Part shown: positions 59,549-64,000 of the stretch, piece by piece
How the letters are laid out: the number at the start of each line of letters is the position of its first letter
Position numbering within the stretch: the stretch's first letter is position 1
Origin: an uncultured Chitinophaga sp.
GTDB lineage: Bacteria; Bacteroidota; Bacteroidia; Chitinophagales; Chitinophagaceae
Assembly (NCBI RefSeq): GCF_946479755.1
Contig: NZ_CAMLHC010000001.1
Coordinates: 620,001 to 684,000, forward strand
DNA length: 64,000 bases
Direction of reading: 5' to 3'
The notes under the pieces: generated by a model
What the model was told of the DNA's origin: nothing
Database searches by the model: none
What the model saw: only the letters and a program-made list of their open reading frames with translations
Program-made: the position numbers and the translations under genes

Positions 59549-59906
59549 ACGGGCTCCAGCGCTATTTCCCATGGTGCATAGAGACGTTCCCGGGTGCGGC
59601 AGACCGCTCTCTAACACCTGTGCCCTCATGGCAGGTAAATATCTTCCGTCAGCCCACTCTCTGGCACTCCTGTGCCATTTCCCGGGCTAAAGACTTTCCG
59701 TTGGGCACAGCATCCTTTAAAGCTGTAAGAAAATACACCCCCAAACCCCAAACCTCAAAACTCCAAGCTCTAAACTCTAAACTGTTAGCAAAGGAAACCT
59801 CTCCAGCCGGAAATCATCAAAAGAAACAGTTATGCACCCCGCAGTAATAAAATTTTTCCTCCCTAAAAAGACAAAATATCAAATAAAAATATTAAATTAT
59901 GTATGT
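59549..59906. other. Intergenic stretch before the LacI operator
   Basis: No gene-like frame. It holds a degenerate A/C-rich heptamer tract (59736-59784) resembling CCAAACC, CTAAACT and CTCAAAA units. The right end is AT-rich and probably the promoter region of the lyase-like gene. Confidence 0.5.
59736..59784 (+). repeat. Degenerate AAACC/AAACT-type tandem repeat
   Basis: The units CCAAACC, CAAACCT, CAAAACT, CAAGCTC, TAAACTC and TAAACTG follow each other with a period of about 7 and point changes. It lies in the gap between the Gfo/Idh operon and the lyase-like gene. Confidence 0.55.
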
Positions 59907-59926
59907 TATGAAATCGATTGCATAAT
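59907..59926 (+). promoter_or_regulatory. LacI-family operator upstream of the lyase-like gene
   Basis: TTATGAAATCGATTGCATAA is a 20-bp palindrome with one mismatched pair; its core TGAAATCGATTGCA (59909-59922) matches TGnAAnCGnTTnCA at all ten defined positions. It ends 46 bases before the ATG, a place from which a LacI protein would repress. The regulator is not in the window. Confidence 0.65.
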
Positions 59927-59971
59927 CTGTACCGAAATCTGAATCCAAAAACCCTCAAACATGTATCACTT

Positions 59972-61132
59972 ATGAAACTGCCTGAAAGCAAACCTTTGCA
60001 TGATTTATGGAAACCCGCCTTCCTCACTATTGCCGGTTTTCTTTGTTGCCCTTCCAGCTATGCGCAGGTAACGTTGTCGGCCAATGGCCCCGGTAACACC
60101 TACGAACTGATAGAAAGTGTACTGGGCAACGGTACCGCCGGCGAAGTGCCGGACTGCGCACACCCTTCGTTTGGTCGCCACATTACAGAAGAGTTTGACG
60201 CTACCCTCAACAAGAATGTTTTTGTGTTTTTCCTGCACACCACACCGGACAACGATCGTTGCGGCTCCAACACTGACCGGCAGCGCAATGAGATCAAGAC
60301 CTTCGGGCCTTCGCCGGCCAATGTAAAAGCCACCTATGGGGAGACCGTCACCTATCGGTGGAAGTTCAAGATAGACGCAGGTTTTGTGCCGACCACCAGT
60401 TTCTGTCACCTGCATCAGATCAAAGCGGGCGACGGTGACGATGGCGCGCCGCTGATCACCCTCACCCCGCGTGCCGGCTCTCCGCAGAAGCTACAGGTGA
60501 TCTACACACCAGGTAGCGGTGAAACCGGTGGGGGAGAAAAAGCCAGCGCCCCACTATCTTCCTTTAAAGGTACCTGGGTGGAGGTAGAAGAAAAAATCAC
60601 CTACACGACGACCGGCTCCTATAAGGTGATCATCAAAAAAGTGAGTGATGGCACTACACTGTTGAACTACAGCAACAACAACATCAATATGTGGCGTGAC
60701 GGTACTACATTCTGTCGCCCTAAATGGGGAATTTACCGTAAGCTGGCCACCGGCATCCGGGATGAAGCGGTACGGTTTGCCGACTTCTGTATCGCTGAAG
60801 GCAGCGCCACCTGCGGCAGTCCGCTGTTAGCGACTTCCGAAACGCCGCCGGCAGCGACAATCACCACGGCCCCTGAAAAGATTTCCTTCCAGGTATTTCC
60901 CAATCCTTTTCCACAGATCGCCTACATCGACCTGGATGTAAAAGAAGCAGGCAATACCATAGTGGAGGTGTTTGACACCCAGCAGAAAAGGGTAGGGCTG
61001 TTGCTCAACAGTCCGCTGCAACCGGGTAGTCACCGCACGGCCCTCGACACTAAAAACCTGCCAGCCGGCACTTATGTCATCAAACTGACCCATAACGGAA
61101 AAGTATATACTAAGATGGTCACCAAACAATAA
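59972..61132 (+). CDS. Secreted polysaccharide-lyase-like protein (jelly-roll) with T9SS sorting domain
   Basis: 386 residues from the ATG at 59972; the frame begins further upstream only at a TTG. Signal peptide ~1-30 (DLWKPAFLTIAGFLCCPSSYAQ). The catalytic part (~35-280) shows FGRHITEEFDATLNKNVFVFFLHTT, DRQRNEIKTFGPSPANVKATYGETVTYRWKFKID, TSFCHLHQIKAGDGD, GTWVEVEEKITYTT and NMWRDGTTFCRPKWGIYRKL, a beta-jelly-roll layout of the heparin-lyase-I/PL20-like clan. The C-terminal ~80 residues (FQVFPNPFPQIAYIDLDVKEAG ... LPAGTYVIKLTHNGKVYTKMVTKQ) are a type A T9SS domain, so it is exported to the cell surface or medium. The LacI operator suggests sugar induction. Enzyme class is probable, substrate unknown. 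Confidence 0.85.
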   Translation: MKLPESKPLHDLWKPAFLTIAGFLCCPSSYAQVTLSANGPGNTYELIESVLGNGTAGEVPDCAHPSFGRHITEEFDATLNKNVFVFFLHTTPDNDRCGSNTDRQRNEIKTFGPSPANVKATYGETVTYRWKFKIDAGFVPTTSFCHLHQIKAGDGDDGAPLITLTPRAGSPQKLQVIYTPGSGETGGGEKASAPLSSFKGTWVEVEEKITYTTTGSYKVIIKKVSDGTTLLNYSNNNINMWRDGTTFCRPKWGIYRKLATGIRDEAVRFADFCIAEGSATCGSPLLATSETPPAATITTAPEKISFQVFPNPFPQIAYIDLDVKEAGNTIVEVFDTQQKRVGLLLNSPLQPGSHRTALDTKNLPAGTYVIKLTHNGKVYTKMVTKQ

Positions 61133-61138
61133 GTCAAC

Positions 61139-61181
61139 GGAAGAATTACGAAGAAGGGGTTTCCTGATTCGTAATTCTTCC
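61139..61181 (+). terminator. 14-bp terminator after the lyase-like gene
   Basis: GGAAGAATTACGAA (61139-61152) and TTCGTAATTCTTCC (61168-61181) are perfect arms with a 15-base loop, followed by TTATTTTG. The T-rich tail may double as the -7 element of the next gene (61182-61189). Confidence 0.85.
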
Positions 61182-61194
61182 TTATTTTGTGCCA

Positions 61195-61866
61195 ATGACG
61201 AAGTTGTTTTTTCCTTTTCTGTTAGGCCTGTTGATATCAGCCAATAGTTTGTCCGCACAGGAGAAGGTCCGCTACCAGGACGATGTACGGACTATCAAAA
61301 AGTATGATAAGATGTTTGCGCCTCCGGCAGATCCGATCTTGTTTGTCGGCAGTTCGTCGATTCGTAAGTGGGACGACCTGGAGCGCACATTTGCCAGCTA
61401 TGTGGTGATGAACAGAGGCGTTGGCGGCGCCGTGCTCAACGATATTATCTATTTTGCGGAAGATCTGATCTTCGACTATCATCCCCGCCAGGTGGTGATT
61501 TACGTAGGGGAGAACGACTTGCCGGAAGGAGCTACGGCCGACAGTGTATTCCATCGTTTCCAGCGGCTGTACAGCCTTGTCCGTTCCCGGTTGCCGGAAG
61601 TACCGGTTGAATACATTTCCCTGAAGCCCAGTCCCTCCCGCGTGCAGTACATGAAAACTGCTGCGGAAGCGAATGCGCTCATTAAGGCTTTCCTGGCGAA
61701 AGAAAAGAACGCCCACTTCATCAACGTGTTTTCGCTGATGCTCGACAAGAACGGGCAGCCCCGGCCGGAGCTGTTTGTGACCGACATGCTGCACATGAAC
61801 GCGAAAGGCTATGCCATCTGGCGCAAAGCGATACAGCCTTACCTGCTTAAAAGATCATCCAAATAA
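61195..61866 (+). CDS. Secreted SGNH/GDSL-family hydrolase
   Basis: 223 residues from the ATG at 61195 (MTKLFFPFLLGLLISANSLSAQ, signal peptide); a GTG two codons upstream is possible. The four SGNH blocks are present: block I ILFVGSSSIRKW (Ser nucleophile), block II NRGVGGAV (Gly), block III VGENDLPEG (Asn) and block V DMLHMNAKGY (Asp-x-x-His). Likely an acylhydrolase, such as a carbohydrate esterase removing acetyl groups, and so plausible beside a secreted lyase-like enzyme. It starts 63 bases after that gene's stop, beyond its terminator. Confidence 0.93.
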   Translation: MTKLFFPFLLGLLISANSLSAQEKVRYQDDVRTIKKYDKMFAPPADPILFVGSSSIRKWDDLERTFASYVVMNRGVGGAVLNDIIYFAEDLIFDYHPRQVVIYVGENDLPEGATADSVFHRFQRLYSLVRSRLPEVPVEYISLKPSPSRVQYMKTAAEANALIKAFLAKEKNAHFINVFSLMLDKNGQPRPELFVTDMLHMNAKGYAIWRKAIQPYLLKRSSK

Positions 61867-61880
61867 CATTTTTATTTTTT

Positions 61881-61908
61881 GAACGCAGCCGTTTTACCGG
61901 CTGCGTTC
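61881..61908 (+). terminator. Hairpin after the SGNH hydrolase gene
   Basis: GAACGCAGCC (61881-61890), 8-base loop, GGCTGCGTTC (61899-61908), perfect 10-bp stem, preceded by a T-rich stretch; the following CTGTCATTT is a weak U tail. Confidence 0.6.
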
Positions 61909-61931
61909 CTGTCATTTAACGTTTTCCCTAT

Positions 61932-62708
61932 ATGCGGACCATTGTTACCTATTTCCAGCTGGCTGGAGAGTTTACCAACCCCTCCAAATTTATCACCGGC
62001 GCTATTCTTTCAGGCCTGACCGCTTTTACAGTTGCACTTATACTGGTATTGTTGCTGCGTAAATACATCCTGGTGCCCCGTTCCCACAAGCTGCTGAAAT
62101 TCCTGGCGTATGCTTATTTCGTGGCATTGCCGTTGCTGGCAGGCTTCTTCGGGCTGAAGTGGGGATTTTTCCACAGCCTGCGCAAAGATATCCGGGAACA
62201 TACCGATGTATATGCTGCGCATGTGCCGCCGCTTTTCAGCGAACAGGCGCTTGGCGCCGTAGACTCCCTGTTTGGCGGTCCTGCGAAGGTATCGTCTCTC
62301 AGCACGCACCAGCTCATTGATACCGCAGCGGTAGTAATCTATAACGTTTACGGCAGTACGTTAGAGCAGCAGTTGTCCGCCACGCAGGGCGTTAAAGGGA
62401 AGCTGGCTGCTATGTTGCTGCATATCACCAGGAACAAAAGCATCGCCGCCATGATGCATAAGGCGGTCTATAACCTGCTCCATGATAAGTTGGGCTTGTC
62501 GGATGGTGCAAGCAACGAGGTGGTGCACACATCGCTGCGTAAATTGCTGAACGGTAATCTTTTCGTCAATATCGCGGTCATACAGGTGGACCAGTTCCTG
62601 AAAGGGCTGCAGCGGGGCATTCTTTATACCTTCCTGCTGATATTGGCGGTGCCGCTGATCGAGGTAGGGTACGCCCACTACCGGTACCGCCGGCAGCCTG
62701 CAGTCTGA
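61932..62708 (+). CDS. Membrane protein of unknown function
   Basis: 258 residues. Three hydrophobic segments: ~22-43 (AILSGLTAFTVALILVLLL), ~55-75 (LLKFLAYAYFVALPLLAGFFG) and ~228-246 (GILYTFLLILAVPLIEVGYAHY). Between the second and third is a ~150-residue soluble region with many helices (KLAAMLLHITRNKSIAAMMHKAVYNLLHDKLGLSDGASNEVVHTSLRKLL). No motif or family was recognised. It is followed by YccF with 40 bases between, possibly cotranscribed. Confidence 0.72.
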   Translation: MRTIVTYFQLAGEFTNPSKFITGAILSGLTAFTVALILVLLLRKYILVPRSHKLLKFLAYAYFVALPLLAGFFGLKWGFFHSLRKDIREHTDVYAAHVPPLFSEQALGAVDSLFGGPAKVSSLSTHQLIDTAAVVIYNVYGSTLEQQLSATQGVKGKLAAMLLHITRNKSIAAMMHKAVYNLLHDKLGLSDGASNEVVHTSLRKLLNGNLFVNIAVIQVDQFLKGLQRGILYTFLLILAVPLIEVGYAHYRYRRQPAV

Positions 62709-62732
62709 TTGCCAGGAAAAGTATTTACTTTT

Positions 62733-62746
62733 CTGTAATATTACAG
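62733..62746 (+). promoter_or_regulatory. Perfect 14-bp palindrome before yccF
   Basis: CTGTAATATTACAG is a perfect palindrome that ends 2 bases before the ATG at 62749. It would sit in the 5' leader or over the ribosome binding region, so operator or leader function is possible. Confidence 0.4.
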
Positions 62747-62748
62747 CT

Positions 62749-63117
62749 ATGAACTTAATCGGAAATATTATCTGGCTGATCTTCGGAGGTCTGGCCGCTG
62801 CCCTGGGCTATTTTGTGTCGGGGTTTCTCTTTTGCATCACCATCATTGGTATTCCTTTCGGGATACAGTGCATGAAAATAGGGCTGTTCACGCTGATGCC
62901 TTTCGGAAGGGAAGTGCGTGACGGCGTAGGATCTACGGGATGCCTGTCCACCTTGTTCAATATTATCTGGGTGTTTACGGGCGGTCTCTGGGTAGCCATC
63001 TGCCATTTCTTTTTTGGCGTATTGCTGACCATCACTGTTATCGGCGCACCCTGGGGCCGGCAGCATTTTAAGCTGATGAGCCTTACGTTTGCCCCGTTTG
63101 GCAAGGAGATCTATTAA
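62749..63117 (+). CDS. yccF: YccF-family inner-membrane protein
   Basis: 122 residues, two related halves each of YccF type: NIIWLIFGGLAAALGYFVSGFLFCITIIGIPFGIQCMKIGLFTLMPFGREV and NIIWVFTGGLWVAICHFFFGVLLTITVIGAPWGRQHFKLMSLTFAPFGKEI. Each half has two membrane stretches and the conserved GIPFGxQ / GAPWGxQ and PFG motifs. An integral inner-membrane protein without known activity. Its stop directly abuts the stop of the convergent VOC gene, with no bases between. Confidence 0.93.
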   Translation: MNLIGNIIWLIFGGLAAALGYFVSGFLFCITIIGIPFGIQCMKIGLFTLMPFGREVRDGVGSTGCLSTLFNIIWVFTGGLWVAICHFFFGVLLTITVIGAPWGRQHFKLMSLTFAPFGKEIY

Positions 63118-63480
63118 TCAGGCTGACTCTTCGAAGATAATGGTGTTCTGAAACGGATCTATCACTGTCATCAGTAAGACTTCAGGGTTCCAGTCAGCCC
63201 GCTCCAGTCCCGGGTTCATATACTTATAGTCTTTACCGCCCAACTTCGCATGGAAGGCTTTTAATCCTTTGAACTCCGTAATACTGATCCGTGAGCCGGG
63301 GGTGCCGTCGCCATGATGCTCGGAGAGGTCTATCTGGGTGTCGCCCTTGGCGATACGCATATACACCGGAGCGCCCTCAGGCTTGTGCTCCCAGAGGATT
63401 TCAAATTCCAGCCAATCAATGTAGAACTGTATGGCCCGGGCATAATCAAACATGCGGAAGATGGGAATAATGCGTGACAT
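63118..63480 (-). CDS. Bleomycin-resistance-like VOC protein
   Basis: 120 residues from the ATG at 63480 (MSRIIPIFRMFDYARAIQFYIDWLEFEILWEHKPEGAPVYMRIAKGDTQIDLSEHHGDGTPGSRISITE). The pattern (beta-alpha-beta-beta-beta twice, VIDPFQNTIIFEE at the end) is that of glyoxalase superfamily proteins related to bleomycin-binding proteins and commonly annotated so. Metal-site or drug-binding residues are not proven. A TATTTTTG element (63508-63515 on the minus strand) and a dyad (63481-63499) lie just upstream. Confidence 0.88.
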   Translation of the reverse strand: MSRIIPIFRMFDYARAIQFYIDWLEFEILWEHKPEGAPVYMRIAKGDTQIDLSEHHGDGTPGSRISITEFKGLKAFHAKLGGKDYKYMNPGLERADWNPEVLLMTVIDPFQNTIIFEESA

Positions 63481-63499
63481 AAGTATCTGATTGATACTT
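63481..63499 (-). repeat. Inverted repeat directly before the VOC start
   Basis: AAGTATC (63481-63487) TGATT GATACTT (63493-63499) lies immediately upstream of the ATG at 63480, between it and a perfect TATTTTTG (63508-63515). It suits an operator or a translation-control hairpin. Confidence 0.45.
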
Positions 63500-63549
63500 A
63501 AATATAGCAAAAATAATGTGGAGTGTTTTTACTCCTGCATGATAGATCT

Positions 63550-63852
63550 TCAGGTAGTCTGTGCCCGTAGGGTAAAAATCTGCAGATAATGCTGGATCAG
63601 CATGCTGATTTTTTTATTGAGCCAGTCGATCGTGACCGTGGACTTGTTTTGTGAAACGAACGCTGCAGCTGCTTCATCCAGCTTTCGATGAAAGTGGATC
63701 TGGTACTTTTGCTGCCATTGCCGGAAAATATTTTCCTGCTGATGTCTGTCGATATTTTTGGTGCACAGCGAAAATTCTCCGTAGGTGCTTAACAGGATTT
63801 CGTAGGCAATTTCATCAAAGAAGGTAATAAGCCTGTGATCTTCTCTAAGCAT
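63550..63852 (-). CDS. Short protein of unknown function
   Basis: 100 residues, MLREDHRLITFFDEIAYEILLSTYGEFSLCTKNIDRHQQENIFRQWQQKYQIHFHRKLDEAAAAFVSQNKSTVTIDWLNKKISMLIQHYLQIFTLRAQ. Mostly helical, with two His/Gln-rich stretches, no signal peptide. No family recognised. Upstream (63853-64000) is AT-rich without another gene in the window; a TATCTTTA near 63942-63949 on the minus strand is a near match to the -7 element. It may be a real small gene, but the evidence is only its open frame and composition. Confidence 0.6.
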   Translation of the reverse strand: MLREDHRLITFFDEIAYEILLSTYGEFSLCTKNIDRHQQENIFRQWQQKYQIHFHRKLDEAAAAFVSQNKSTVTIDWLNKKISMLIQHYLQIFTLRAQTT

Positions 63853-64000
63853 AACAGGGTATTAAAAGGGTTATTCAGAATATGGTGTTTACTGTCTGTT
63901 GTGTTACGTGCCGGCTCGAGGTACTCAAAAGTGCGTTTCTAAAGATAAGCAATAAAAAGGGAATAGCGAATTTTTTCCGTGGGAAAAGGAAAATTAACTG

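Noticed and set aside
1..64000. tRNA, rRNA, CRISPR arrays, insertion sequences or prophage
   Set aside because: No cloverleaf with a CCA-adjacent acceptor, no spaced identical repeats of CRISPR type and no transposase or integrase motif were seen by eye; covariance-model scans would be needed to exclude small RNAs.

Overview
The window reads as chromosomal DNA of a Bacteroidota bacterium, most likely Chitinophaga or a close relative in the Chitinophagaceae. The evidence is a SusC/SusD pair, an ECF sigma/FecR/TonB-receptor signalling set, a type IX secretion C-terminal domain, lipoprotein signals with Cys-Lys-Lys-Asp starts, several TAnnTTTG -7 elements and a VgrG of Bacteroidota type. Genus assignment is inference; no rRNA, tRNA, CRISPR array or intact mobile element was seen.

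Layout. 1-7.6 kb: the 3' end of a GH9 glycosidase fused to a NodB/CE4-like deacetylase domain, a DNA-glycosylase-like protein, and a susC-susD operon behind a strongly structured leader. 7.6-17.6 kb: housekeeping and stress genes (UBA-like protein, ECF42-type sigma factor with YCII partner, VOC protein, alpha/beta hydrolase, GNAT, MocR and GlxA-type regulators, phosphoesterase, MsrB, Na+/H+ antiporter). 17.8-25.9 kb: an OmpR-type two-component system followed by a TolC-RND-MFP efflux operon; both transcription units carry the same 19-bp box, so the regulator very probably controls itself and the pump. 26-30 kb: a three-gene cluster with an HPt protein, an unknown protein and a tandem degenerate receiver protein, divergent from an orphan vgrG. 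30-35 kb: MarR and an outer-membrane barrel receptor, LysR plus a SnoaL-like secreted protein, and a divergent thioredoxin-fold protein.

35-44 kb holds a complete cell-surface signalling island on the minus strand: ECF sigma, FecR, STN-type TonB receptor, DUF4876-like lipoprotein, DUF6850-like outer membrane protein and a di-haem cytochrome c peroxidase. It looks like an uptake or sensing system in which the peroxidase acts on, or together with, two uncharacterised envelope proteins. 45-49.5 kb is a small terpenoid locus: a cytochrome P450 and a class I terpene synthase transcribed toward each other, with the decamer TTTATCACCG in both promoters, next to a hybrid histidine kinase.

49.8-55.5 kb: PhzF-like isomerase, an unknown membrane protein, a LytS/LytR two-component pair and a DUF1579-like protein; the gap before the last carries a possible small RNA or leader. 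55.6-64 kb: a small unknown protein, a sugar isomerase plus two Gfo/Idh/MocA oxidoreductases in one operon, a secreted polysaccharide-lyase-like protein with T9SS domain behind a perfect LacI-type operator, an SGNH hydrolase, a membrane protein, YccF, a VOC protein and a short unknown protein at the right edge.

Many genes have an in-frame TTG or GTG upstream of a good ATG; starts here were chosen at the ATG that gives a signal peptide, the family's usual N-terminus or correct spacing.
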